From Actinomycetes bacterium (GTDB lineage: Bacteria; Actinomycetota; Actinomycetes; Nanopelagicales; Nanopelagicaceae): a stretch of DNA of 34,400 nt. Below the pieces are notes generated by a model. It searched no databases, was not told the DNA's origin, and saw only the letters and a program-made list of their open reading frames with translations. The first letter of the stretch is position 1, and every line of letters starts with the position of its first letter. The stretch is from assembly GCA_025355665.1 (NCBI GenBank), contig JANXZF010000057.1, positions 1 to 34,400 of the forward strand, in the 5' to 3' direction. Of the stretch, positions 7,747 to 15,217 are shown piece by piece. A program made the position numbers and the translations under genes.

Positions 7747-8465
7747 GTAACTTGGAGTTGAAGAATCTCACCATCACATACGGCGGCGCAAAGGCATTGA
7801 ATGGGTTATCGATTGAGGTGAAGGAAGGCGAGTTCGTCGCTCTCCTTGGTGCAAATGGCGCGGGCAAGACAACTTCCCTTCGTGCCATCTCGGGCCTACT
7901 CAAGCCAACCACGGGCTCGATCCGTTTTGGGGGAGAAGACATTACAAAATTGTCAGGGTATAAACGTGTGGCACTTGGAATCGGCCACGTGCCTGAAGGT
8001 CGACAGATTTTTCCCGATCACACAGTCGATGAGAACTTGCAACTCGGCTCATTCATTAAGCGAAAGTCATACAAAGAGGTAAGTCAAACCCTAGAAGAAA
8101 TGTTTGGACTATTCCCCAAGTTGAGAGAGCGACGAAAGCAAATGGCCGGAACTCTAAGTGGGGGCGAAGCACAGATGTTGGCGATCGCGCGTTCCTTGAT
8201 GTCTAGACCTCGGATATTGATGCTAGACGAACCCAGCCTTGGACTCGCGCCGCAGATGGTTTTGGAGATGTTTCGTTATCTCAAGAAGTTGCATGCGGAG
8301 CAAGGTTTAACAATCCTCTTGGTGGAGCAACAAGCTCGATTGGCGTTACAGCTCGCTAGCCGTGCTTACATTTTGGAACGTGGCCAGGTGAAGATAGCTG
8401 GGTTGGCAGAAGACTTAATCATCGACAAACGTGTTGCAGAGGCGTATTTGGGGACCTCTCATTAG
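7743..8465 (+). CDS. livF: ABC transporter ATP-binding protein, LivF family
   Basis: A 240-aa cytoplasmic ATPase of the usual LivF length. Walker A is GANGAGKTT, followed by the LivF marker GHVPEGRQIFPDHTVDENL, signature LSGGEAQMLAIARSL, Walker B ILMLDEPSLGLAP and the H-loop region LLVEQQARLAL. It pairs with the LivG half of the fused protein to drive import. Its ATG overlaps the preceding stop (ATGA). The following VOC gene starts within a few bases of its stop, so the transporter and metabolic genes form one transcript. Confidence 0.93.
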   Translation: MSNLELKNLTITYGGAKALNGLSIEVKEGEFVALLGANGAGKTTSLRAISGLLKPTTGSIRFGGEDITKLSGYKRVALGIGHVPEGRQIFPDHTVDENLQLGSFIKRKSYKEVSQTLEEMFGLFPKLRERRKQMAGTLSGGEAQMLAIARSLMSRPRILMLDEPSLGLAPQMVLEMFRYLKKLHAEQGLTILLVEQQARLALQLASRAYILERGQVKIAGLAEDLIIDKRVAEAYLGTSH

Positions 8466-8472
8466 TGTCTCG

Positions 8473-9429
8473 GTGCAGCCTCTCGTAAGTGGGGTTACTG
8501 CCGCCCTAATCGGAATCCATGATCTAGACAACCAACTAGGATTTTGGCGCGAAGAATTGGGCTGGAACATCATTGAGGAAGGCGCAATCTCAAGTGTAGT
8601 TGCAAGAGAACTTTATCGGGTCGATGGTGAAATTAGGGTTTGGAAATTGGCTCCAGTGGAAGCCGACTCCGGCCAACTTTGGTTTATGCAGACGCCAAAT
8701 TCCGAGTACCTTGTTCCGCGCCATCCGCACACAAGTGAGTTGGGTTTTCATGCCGTCGATCTTTACACCAGGGATTGCATGGCCACTTATGATCAATTGC
8801 TCGCTAAAGGTTGGAAATGGCCGGCACTTCCGCAGAAATACGACGTTCCTCTAAGCGGCAAGAATATTGAAGTTATGGAAGGTTTCTGCTTTGGACCTGA
8901 GGGAAGCGATATCGTTTTTGTCGAAGCCAAGAATGCACGGTCAACTATTGTTTGGGATAAGGATCCAACGCTGGCATACACAGAATTGACATCAGTTGTG
9001 TGCGGAGTAAAGGATGTCGATCTGGCTAAGGAGTTCTTTGGACCAGAGGGTTTGGGGATGTCAATCTGGTATGACGTAACGATGATATCGAAAGGCGTTA
9101 ACATCGTGGCGGGCTTGCCGAGTGATTCGGAAATTCGACTGGTGTTTGCAGCGGGTGGTAAGACTGCACGGATAGAAATCATTAACGTGACGAATCACGA
9201 GCCAACTGCTGATTGCCGACAGATTCAGCGACCTGGGAAATCCCTTGGGCAGATTGGTTGGTCCTTTCTTACCACCGATCTCGAATTGGCGATGGCAAAG
9301 GTTGTATCCAAGCGGGGGCGATTAATCACCCGTCCCGTTCTCACGAACGATCCAATCCACGGTAGTGCTCGAGTTGTGGCTGCGGAAACGCCCGAAGGAG
9401 CATTCATAGAATTATGGGAGCAGGGCTAG
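8473..9429 (+). CDS. Tandem-domain VOC (glyoxalase/extradiol-dioxygenase-fold) protein
   Basis: A 318-aa protein of the vicinal-oxygen-chelate superfamily, built from repeated beta-alpha-beta3 modules. The N-terminal module begins LIGIHDLDNQLGFWREELGW; a second begins SELGFHAVDLYTRD and continues to FCFGPEGSDIVFVEA; the C-terminus ends in AFIELWEQG. Candidate metal ligands are H16, H93 and E313. VOC enzymes include dioxygenases, epimerases and lyases, so the reaction is open. The GTG at 8473 is preferred because it lies just past the LivF stop; an upstream in-frame GTG at 8431 would overlap livF by 35 bases. It is a paralog of the VOC gene at 14186-15109. Confidence 0.8.
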   Translation: MQPLVSGVTAALIGIHDLDNQLGFWREELGWNIIEEGAISSVVARELYRVDGEIRVWKLAPVEADSGQLWFMQTPNSEYLVPRHPHTSELGFHAVDLYTRDCMATYDQLLAKGWKWPALPQKYDVPLSGKNIEVMEGFCFGPEGSDIVFVEAKNARSTIVWDKDPTLAYTELTSVVCGVKDVDLAKEFFGPEGLGMSIWYDVTMISKGVNIVAGLPSDSEIRLVFAAGGKTARIEIINVTNHEPTADCRQIQRPGKSLGQIGWSFLTTDLELAMAKVVSKRGRLITRPVLTNDPIHGSARVVAAETPEGAFIELWEQG

Positions 9430-9431
9430 GC

Positions 9432-10121
9432 ATGGAGCACCAGAGTTGGTCGGGCCGCATTGACTATATTCATGATGATGGTCGCCATCGTGGTCGTGAA
9501 TGGTTTACGGTAACCAAACATCAAGAAGGCTTTCGAGTGGCTCGGGCAATGTGCGAGATGGATGACACGGAGATTCTGCGCGACGTGACTTTTACAATGG
9601 CCGAAGATTTTCGCCCTGTTGAGTCGTATATCCGGCTCGTTGTTAGAGGCAAACATCGGGGGAGCGCATGGTTTACTTTTGAAGGCGAAGAAGCCAAATG
9701 CGAATCTTGGATGACTGGCCTTGGCCGAGTTAGCCAGACATTGGCTGTGCCTGGCGGAGCTGCTTCTTTCGGGTCTCATCCTGTGCTCTGCGACTGCTTT
9801 CACTCGGCACTTTATGACCATTCCAATCCAGTAAAGATTCAACCTATTGCCCAAATTCTGAATTCCTCACTTGAGCCCGATGGTTCAACCGGTCCGATGC
9901 TTGGTCAATGGGCAATCAGCATGGAGTTCATCGGCGAAGAGTCGGTAACAGTGCCGGCTGGCACATTTGACACACACCATTATCGTTTTCATCTCGATAA
10001 TTACGGCTGGGCACCGGAAGATATTTGGGTGATGCCGGGGTCGCGTCAGTTGGTAAAGATTCGATGGGACGTACTCAAGACCACGTATGTGTTGGCCGAA
10101 CTAAGTGGAACTCCAGTATGA
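9432..10121 (+). CDS. Unrecognised beta-rich protein (DUF3108-like?)
   Basis: A 229-aa cytoplasmic-looking protein with no signal peptide or membrane segment. It is rich in alternating hydrophobic strands and aromatic residues (SWSGRIDYIHDD, GREWFTVTKH, SAWFTFEGEEAKCESWM, VTVPAGTFDTHHYRFHLDNYG, EDIWVMPGSRQLVKIRWD). The VPAGTFDT plus late xYWVxPGxR-type pattern resembles DUF3108 or lipocalin-like barrel proteins, which suggests binding of a hydrophobic ligand. I do not recognise a specific family. The start is uncertain: ATG 9432 is two bases after the VOC stop, while ATG 9414 would add six residues. Its 3' end overlaps the next gene by ATGA, so it is made together with the VOC protein and the next small protein. 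Confidence 0.7.
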   Translation: MEHQSWSGRIDYIHDDGRHRGREWFTVTKHQEGFRVARAMCEMDDTEILRDVTFTMAEDFRPVESYIRLVVRGKHRGSAWFTFEGEEAKCESWMTGLGRVSQTLAVPGGAASFGSHPVLCDCFHSALYDHSNPVKIQPIAQILNSSLEPDGSTGPMLGQWAISMEFIGEESVTVPAGTFDTHHYRFHLDNYGWAPEDIWVMPGSRQLVKIRWDVLKTTYVLAELSGTPV

Positions 10122-10567
10122 GTCAGCTTCGCGACGTTCTAAATAGCGTTGCTGGAGTTTGGGATGGAACGTATTCTCATTTTGCGTTAGACGGAACCCT
10201 TCTCGAGAAATATGCATGCCACCAAGAAACTCGGATGGATGGGGACAGTTGGTTCGAAAGGGTCGTTTACAGGCGTGAAGACCAGCCCGAGGAAGTGCTC
10301 GATTTTCGTGCCCAAATCGTTGGGGAGAACCTCCTTTTTGAGGATGACAACTTTGTCGGAAGAACGATTCCGGCAACGCCACAGATGTTTCTCTTTCCAT
10401 ATTCCTGGAAAGATAGGCCAAACCTCAAAATTCTCGAACTTGTTTATCTTGTTAACGAGAATTATCGAACACGGCATTGGCAGCATTTTGAAAATGATCG
10501 ACTGGTAAAAACATCTATGATCGAAGAAACAAGAACTCCAAACGGCAAGGTTGCTATCTGGAGATAG
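10118..10567 (+). CDS. Unrecognised small calycin-like protein
   Basis: A 149-aa protein that starts at an ATG overlapping the previous stop (ATGA). The pattern LNSVAGVWDGTYSHFALDGTLLEKY with W, G and paired strands (SWFERVVYRRE, LLFEDDNFVGRT, LKILELVYLVNENYRTRHWQHFENDRLVKTSMIEE) resembles the lipocalin/calycin and DUF3598-like barrel proteins, where the GxW motif opens the barrel. No catalytic residues can be named. It closes the transporter-VOC operon. A longer reading from 10025 would overlap the upstream gene by 97 bases and is not favoured. Confidence 0.7.
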   Translation: MSQLRDVLNSVAGVWDGTYSHFALDGTLLEKYACHQETRMDGDSWFERVVYRREDQPEEVLDFRAQIVGENLLFEDDNFVGRTIPATPQMFLFPYSWKDRPNLKILELVYLVNENYRTRHWQHFENDRLVKTSMIEETRTPNGKVAIWR

Positions 10568-10620
10568 TCCAAATTACAGATGGAGAAAATTTCAACTTCA
10601 TCTGCCATCTCAAAATATTG

Positions 10621-10653
10621 AGGTTGCCTTTACGTGTCACGTGAAGGCAACCT
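10621..10653. terminator. Bidirectional hairpin between convergent operons
   Basis: AGGTTGCCTT / AAGGCAACCT arms (10 bp perfect) continue into an inner ACGTG/CACGT pair after one mismatch. The hairpin overlaps two bases of the stop codon of the membrane-protein gene. There is little T tract on either side, so termination efficiency is uncertain. Confidence 0.6.
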
Positions 10654-11341
10654 AGACATGCGCCCCGATTTTAGTCACACCTAGGAATGCTGCCGCCAGT
10701 ACACAGAACCAGATTGTGTGTACCCACGGGAGGCTTCTTTTTAGTGAAAGGACAACTGCACCTTCGGCCTCAGCATCTGAATTGCCGGCCAGGATCTTTC
10801 CCATGGCTGGACCGAACGCAACGAGTGTCCTTCGGATTTGGATGCCACCGAAAATTGCAAACGAATAAAAAAGAACTTTCAGTGCCAACCACCTTGGATT
10901 AGTGGTAACCCCAAAAGGATTATTCGCGAAAAGCACATACAGGCTCACAGCAGCAAGTACGACCACTAAGACGTAACGAATCGATAGGTCGATTCTTCTT
11001 ATTAGGGCCGCACGAGCGTCACCATGCGAACGGTAATTCCTCACGACTAGGTACAACCAAATGAGGGCACCTATCCAAGTTACAATTGCGAGAAGTGGAG
11101 ATAGGAATGTCGCGCCCTTGTTGTCTACCACCATTAGTGAAACTCCGGTTGGCAAAATAAGAACGAGACATACCCGTGGTGACATGTCTACAAACTCCAT
11201 GATCTTCGCTGCCGTTGCCCGCGCATCGAGAGATAACTCTTGTTTAACTATGAATCTACTGGCGTAGTAGACCCCCATGTCAGCACCAAGCCAATAAACA
11301 AATAGAACAATGTGAATGAAGATCAGGATTTCGCGTATCAC
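10652..11341 (-). CDS. Polytopic inner-membrane protein of unknown function
   Basis: A 229-aa protein with about six hydrophobic segments. The first is IFIHIVLFVYWLGADMGVYYASR; others are VCLVLILPTGVSLMVV, LLAIVTWIGALIWLYLVV, YVLVVVLAAVSLYVLF, LKVLFYSFAIFGGI and HTIWFCVLAAAFLGV. The pattern of a short helical membrane protein with an early His resembles CopD/DUF2269-type proteins, but I cannot assign a family. The GTG at 11341 follows the cupin stop by one base and begins the hydrophobic helix at the right place; longer readings would run deep into the cupin gene. It is last in the cupin-cupin operon and may carry electrons, heme or a substrate, which is speculation. Confidence 0.75.
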   Translation of the reverse strand: MIREILIFIHIVLFVYWLGADMGVYYASRFIVKQELSLDARATAAKIMEFVDMSPRVCLVLILPTGVSLMVVDNKGATFLSPLLAIVTWIGALIWLYLVVRNYRSHGDARAALIRRIDLSIRYVLVVVLAAVSLYVLFANNPFGVTTNPRWLALKVLFYSFAIFGGIQIRRTLVAFGPAMGKILAGNSDAEAEGAVVLSLKRSLPWVHTIWFCVLAAAFLGVTKIGAHV

Positions 11342-11342
11342 G

Positions 11343-12122
11343 CTACATACCGTCCCCGTCCCAACGTCCCGCAGAACGGGAGCGGACCGGTAGCGTTGAG
11401 ATAATGGGTGCTGGAATTGGCATTCCGGCCTTCCAGGCACGTCCTTGGCCCCAGATGTGTGCGTTCTCGCCAGTTCGCTCGTCTTTGTGCTCAAGCGATC
11501 GTGGTTCTGGCCACTCTGCATGTGAATGACCGTGTTCTTTAGCGCCGTCGCCGTGTGAATGGTCATGATCTAGACCAAGTGCAACCAGGCTCTTGTCGGT
11601 GCCTGCGCCATGCTCTACATAATCAACATCCGGCTTTCCGAGTGAGCGTTGATAATCTACGGACTTCTTTAGCAACGCCAATTCCTCTGGAGTACGGGGT
11701 GAAGGAAGTTGAGCTAAATCGTGGCTGGATTGCGACCAAGTCATGCGTCCGCCTTCAGGGCCATAATTTACTGCCTCGGCGCCCCAGCGAACCCATTCAT
11801 TTTGGCTATACCAATTCTGTAATTCTCCGTCAGAACGAATCAACCAGGTTGCTCCACCTTCCATTGTGACAAAGTGGCCGTGCTTTACGCGAGCCGGACG
11901 GAAGAAGTAGACGCCAGGCTTTGTGTCGCCGAAGTTATACGCCTGGTGACCTTGGAGTGTATAGGCCTCTTCGTAACATGGATGATGCGCCAATCGATGA
12001 TCCGTCCATCCCTCTCTCGCGCGAACCAAACGAGTGTAGAAACCGGTAACTGGGTCAATCTTCAAATACTTGATCAGGAGTCCAGGCATGGGGCCGGGGT
12101 TTGGAACTTCATCCCACTTCAT
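11343..12122 (-). CDS. Cupin-like protein with His-rich tail
   Basis: A 259-aa protein with a cupin-type core (DUF4437/ChrR-like). Potential metal ligands are H46/H47, E51/E52 and H59 in HHPCYEEAYTLQGHQAYNFG, and H81/H83 in VKHGHFVTMEGG. Residues 186-201 form an unusual His-rich stretch (HDHSHGDG followed by EHGHSH) that could store or deliver metal. Cupins in catabolic islands are often ring-cleaving dioxygenases, isomerases or lyases; the reaction here is unknown. The ATG at 12122 follows GCGAGG. It lies between a second cupin and a membrane protein in a minus-strand operon under the operator at 12578. Confidence 0.8.
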   Translation of the reverse strand: MKWDEVPNPGPMPGLLIKYLKIDPVTGFYTRLVRAREGWTDHRLAHHPCYEEAYTLQGHQAYNFGDTKPGVYFFRPARVKHGHFVTMEGGATWLIRSDGELQNWYSQNEWVRWGAEAVNYGPEGGRMTWSQSSHDLAQLPSPRTPEELALLKKSVDYQRSLGKPDVDYVEHGAGTDKSLVALGLDHDHSHGDGAKEHGHSHAEWPEPRSLEHKDERTGENAHIWGQGRAWKAGMPIPAPIISTLPVRSRSAGRWDGDGM

Positions 12123-12142
12123 GGCCTCGCTGTCTTTGATTG

Positions 12143-12538
12143 TTATGTCTCCACTCGCGTCAGCCCATCGAGGAGCCTTAACACTATCGACGGCGTCAAA
12201 CCCGCGTCACCGTATTCACGGTAGTGAAGAATCTTCGTGCCCTCTTTAAAGAAAATCGAATCCATTGGAACGCCTTTAGGCATTTGAATGTAGCCACCCT
12301 TGCCCAAGGTCTGGTTACCAATGCGCATTTCACCATCAATTACGTAGTACTCGGAATTCGCATGATGTATGCCAGCGCCACGATTCCAATCTGTGTGAAA
12401 GTCAACGCGAAGGGAACATGAACCATCTTCTTCGTCAACGCTCAAGCGACGTTCACTCGCACGACCATTTCCTCCGACTAATTCAGCACCATGCCAGACA
12501 TAATCAATTTCGTTAATGACTTCAACGTGTGGACGCAT
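12143..12538 (-). CDS. Small single-domain cupin
   Basis: A 131-aa cupin. Cupin motif 1 is clear at residues 54-72 (GAGIHHANSEYYVIDGEMR), with two histidines and the conserved glutamate as metal ligands. Motif 2 (GKGGYIQMPKGVPMDSIFF) lacks the usual histidine after PxG, so metal binding or chemistry may differ from standard cupins. The start is well supported by GGGGGAG four bases before the ATG. It is the first gene of the minus-strand operon with the 259-aa cupin (20 bases downstream) and the membrane protein. The perfect 15-bp palindrome at 12578 lies 40 bp upstream. Confidence 0.85.
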   Translation of the reverse strand: MRPHVEVINEIDYVWHGAELVGGNGRASERRLSVDEEDGSCSLRVDFHTDWNRGAGIHHANSEYYVIDGEMRIGNQTLGKGGYIQMPKGVPMDSIFFKEGTKILHYREYGDAGLTPSIVLRLLDGLTRVET

Positions 12539-12577
12539 GAACTCCCCCTAGTTATTATTAACAACACTTGCGCGCTG

Positions 12578-12592
12578 TTCCGCTATGCGGAA
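12578..12592 (-). promoter_or_regulatory. Perfect-palindrome IclR-type operator for the cupin operon
   Basis: TTCCGCTATGCGGAA, with perfect 6-bp arms around a 3-bp centre, the best copy of the island motif. On the minus strand it sits where the -35 of a promoter with -10 TAATAA (revcomp of 12555-12560) would be, 40 bp before the cupin ATG. Confidence 0.6.
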
Positions 12593-12647
12593 AAAGCTTC
12601 CAATGACAGATGCGACAGTAGCGATGCAGAACGACTTTCGCAAGAGA

Positions 12648-14189
12648 TTATCGGGGCGGTTCTTCGGAATATTGGTCGCGCAAATCTCGCTTTAATACCT
12701 TGCCGGAGGCATTCCTGGGTAGGGCTTGAGCAAAAAAGAACTTCGAGGGAACCTTATAGCCAGCCAGGAATTGACGCGTGTGCGCATCCAATTCTTCTCT
12801 AGTTATTTCCTTTCCGCTGCGTGAAACGACAATGGCAACGACTCGTTCGCCCCAGGTTTCATCCTTTAGCCCGATAACTGCGCACTCCGCAATGTCGAGG
12901 TGTTTGGCCAATACTTCTTCTATTTCTCGTGGGTAAATATTGACGCCACCTGAAATTACCAAGTCTTTCTTTCGATCCACTACGGAGATATATCCTTCGT
13001 TATCGCGAATCACGATATCGCCACATGTTAGGAATCCATCTGGCGTGGTGCACGCGGCTGTGGCCTCATCATCTTTCAGATAGCCGTTCATCAAGTACGG
13101 AGAACGTGAGTAGAGCTCACCTGGTTGGCCGTCGGGCGTGGGCGTTCCGTCTTCATTCACAATTCGAACTTCCGTCATAAACCAGGGAGGTCCGACTGAA
13201 CCTGCTTTCCGAAGGGCGTCAACTGGTCGAAGATTCGTGACTATGCTAGCTTCCGTCGAGCCGTACATTTCATGGACTCCTGCCGTGGGAAAGAGTCTTA
13301 GGACCCACTCTTTGAGCGCTACTGGAAGCGCTGCGGCGTTGAAGTACAAGCAATCTAGGCTTGATAAATCCTTCGACCTCACCACGTCATCGCCAAGAGC
13401 ACGCATCATTTGAGCGTGGGTGGGAACTAGAAACATAGATTGGATCTTGTACTTCACAACCATATCTAGCGTTTCAGCAGCGTCAAACTTTCTTTGAATT
13501 ACTAGAGTGCCGCCAGTGAATAGTCCGGTATAGGCGAAGGCGAATCCTGCGCCGTGATACATGGGGGCAACCGCAATAGTTGTACGACCTGGACCAAGCC
13601 GCCACTCAAGCGCGGTGGCATAAAATGTTAAACAACGGGAACGATGCGAGATTAGAACACCTTTAGGCTTGCCGGTGGTGCCCGACGTATATGCGATGCA
13701 AAACGGCTCTCTCTCATCGACTCTGATCTCAGGGTCAACTGCCGTCGCCTGGCTTATAACCGATTCGTAATTCGGGTGAATTCCCGTTCCCTCAACGGCC
13801 CATACTATTTCGGGTAATCGCGCTGGCAAAAATGAAAGCAGCGCTTGGTCATAGATAAGAGCCTTCGCCTCGGAATGTGACAATATGTAAGAGTTCTCTT
13901 CAGCGGTTTGACGCGGATTAATAGGGACGATTGGCAATCCAGCCATGGCGCATCCCGCCGCGATTTCAGGATATTCCATCCGATTACCCAACAGGATTGC
14001 AACTGGTTGGCCGGGAGTTAGGTTTGCCGCAATCAGCGAATTGGCTAATCTGCAAGCGCGTTCGTGCAGTTCTCGATAGGTAATGGAGCGCTCTCCATCG
14101 ATTATCGCAGTTACGTTGGGAGAAGCAACTGCAAATTCTCGAATACCGTTTGCAATATTTAGTGGGGCGCCGCCTGGATGTATGGTCAT
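12648..14189 (-). CDS. AMP-forming acyl-CoA synthetase/ligase (ANL superfamily)
   Basis: At 513 aa it is full length for the family. Visible core motifs are the P-loop CIAYTSGTTGKPKG, the adenine-site motif MYGSTEAS, the hinge region GYISVVDRKKDLVISGGVNIYPREIEEVL, and the catalytic lysine in PRNASGKVLKRDLR near the C-terminus. Such enzymes activate a carboxylic acid to an acyl-AMP and then an acyl-CoA in the cytoplasm. Context (VOC, MaoC hydratase, cupins, importer) points to activation of a catabolic intermediate, not a housekeeping fatty acid. The start at 14189 overlaps the VOC stop (ATGA); an upstream reading from 14210 adds only seven residues. Substrate unknown. Confidence 0.92.
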   Translation of the reverse strand: MTIHPGGAPLNIANGIREFAVASPNVTAIIDGERSITYRELHERACRLANSLIAANLTPGQPVAILLGNRMEYPEIAAGCAMAGLPIVPINPRQTAEENSYILSHSEAKALIYDQALLSFLPARLPEIVWAVEGTGIHPNYESVISQATAVDPEIRVDEREPFCIAYTSGTTGKPKGVLISHRSRCLTFYATALEWRLGPGRTTIAVAPMYHGAGFAFAYTGLFTGGTLVIQRKFDAAETLDMVVKYKIQSMFLVPTHAQMMRALGDDVVRSKDLSSLDCLYFNAAALPVALKEWVLRLFPTAGVHEMYGSTEASIVTNLRPVDALRKAGSVGPPWFMTEVRIVNEDGTPTPDGQPGELYSRSPYLMNGYLKDDEATAACTTPDGFLTCGDIVIRDNEGYISVVDRKKDLVISGGVNIYPREIEEVLAKHLDIAECAVIGLKDETWGERVVAIVVSRSGKEITREELDAHTRQFLAGYKVPSKFFFAQALPRNASGKVLKRDLRDQYSEEPPR

Positions 14190-15109
14190 AGTTTTGAATC
14201 CTCCAGACACCAGAGTTCGAAAGCAACTCCTGCGGGCGAAATTGCCCTGACCGCATTTCTGAGTTTACCTTCTAAGCGGGCCGACACGAATGGTGTCTGC
14301 TCTAGACCTAGCAGCATTTGTTGCGCAAATTCCATGGCGTTAGGGAGATCGACTTTGAACACCACCGGGCCAAATTCGGCCGCTAATGGGGTGAATTGCT
14401 TCAGCGACCTTTCTGGACTCAGCTGAGATGAAACCAATTCGACCTTCGCTCTGTTGGTTGAGTCGGGTCCCCGCCAGTACAAAGCAAACCGCATCTCTAG
14501 TCCAGGCTCAGGCAATTCCATCAGGCCAACCATCGGAGTTCCATCGAAAGGCGTGTCGCGTAATTGTGTTAAGCCAGCCCGCTTATTCCAGAAGTCACTG
14601 TCTAAGCGAGTGTCTTGTACTAAGTTAACAAAAGCATTGATTTCCGAAAAAGCTAAACTTGAATTTCTATCCAGGAGACTATCTCTCAGAATAGTGCCAC
14701 CGACCAAGACTACGCTCAATCCCTCTGGGCCCAGTATTCGACATTCCTGTACCGATTTTCCATCCAGTTCCCACTCCGCTATCGGAAGAGGAAAGTATTC
14801 TTTGGATTTTGCGTACTCAATTGCCGTTGCCATGTCTCGGGCGTATATATCGATGGTGTATCCGCGAATATCGAGTGGTCCATACTTTGGAGGCGCAAGT
14901 GAAGTTTCCACAATTCTAATTCCGGGAATCGCGCCTGGCGTCCGCATGATGATTTGAGTTCGAGCCCCGATAAGGCCGTAAAGAATTTCGGATGCATCAG
15001 ACGAAAGTTCCTCTAAATGGAAAACCTCCAAACCGAAGTTCTTGAAAAATTCAACCGCAATCTTTAGATCATTTGCTCCGACAACAGCGTGATCAGGCGC
15101 AGCAAGCAT
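14186..15109 (-). CDS. Second tandem-domain VOC protein
   Basis: A 307-aa paralog of the VOC protein at 8473-9429. Shared anchors are the N-terminal HAVV/IGIH module, a middle module GYTIDIYARDMATA that aligns with GFHAVDLYTRDCMAT, the GPEGLSVVLV / GPEGSDIVFV strand and the C-terminal FELW / IELW glutamate. At the middle-module position where the first protein has His93, this one has Tyr, so its metal site or activity is probably changed. The ATG at 15109 follows a near-perfect TTGGAGG; longer readings to 15400 run through the divergent MaoC gene and are rejected. It is first in a two-gene operon with the acyl-CoA ligase. Confidence 0.82.
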   Translation of the reverse strand: MLAAPDHAVVGANDLKIAVEFFKNFGLEVFHLEELSSDASEILYGLIGARTQIIMRTPGAIPGIRIVETSLAPPKYGPLDIRGYTIDIYARDMATAIEYAKSKEYFPLPIAEWELDGKSVQECRILGPEGLSVVLVGGTILRDSLLDRNSSLAFSEINAFVNLVQDTRLDSDFWNKRAGLTQLRDTPFDGTPMVGLMELPEPGLEMRFALYWRGPDSTNRAKVELVSSQLSPERSLKQFTPLAAEFGPVVFKVDLPNAMEFAQQMLLGLEQTPFVSARLEGKLRNAVRAISPAGVAFELWCLEDSKL

Positions 15110-15168
15110 TAAGCCTCCAAATATGTTTGATCGAGAATAACCAGTATCATTTGGGGATATAAGACGCT

Positions 15169-15183
15169 TTCCTTCCGGTGGAA
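15169..15183. promoter_or_regulatory. Putative IclR-type operator in the VOC/MaoC divergent region
   Basis: TTCCTTCCGGTGGAA; on the minus strand TTCCACCGGAAGGAA preceded by TTG. It has the same TTCC-N7-GGAA layout and the same GTTCCACC half as the copies at 1150 and 3432. On the minus strand it lies between a candidate -35 TTGTTC and -10 TTATAT for the VOC-ligase operon, a position that would fit repression. Confidence 0.5.
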
Positions 15184-15217
15184 CAAAGCGAAATCGAGAA
15201 TTAGGGGCGAGGTTGAT

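Noticed and set aside
10025-10117. Upstream start for the 149-aa calycin-like protein
   Set aside because: It would overlap the previous gene by 97 bases out of frame; the ATGA overlap at 10118 is typical of this operon.
11342-11566. Long N-terminal extension of the membrane protein (about 75 residues)
   Set aside because: It lies inside the in-operon cupin gene and lacks membrane or domain character; GTG 11341 begins the first transmembrane helix.
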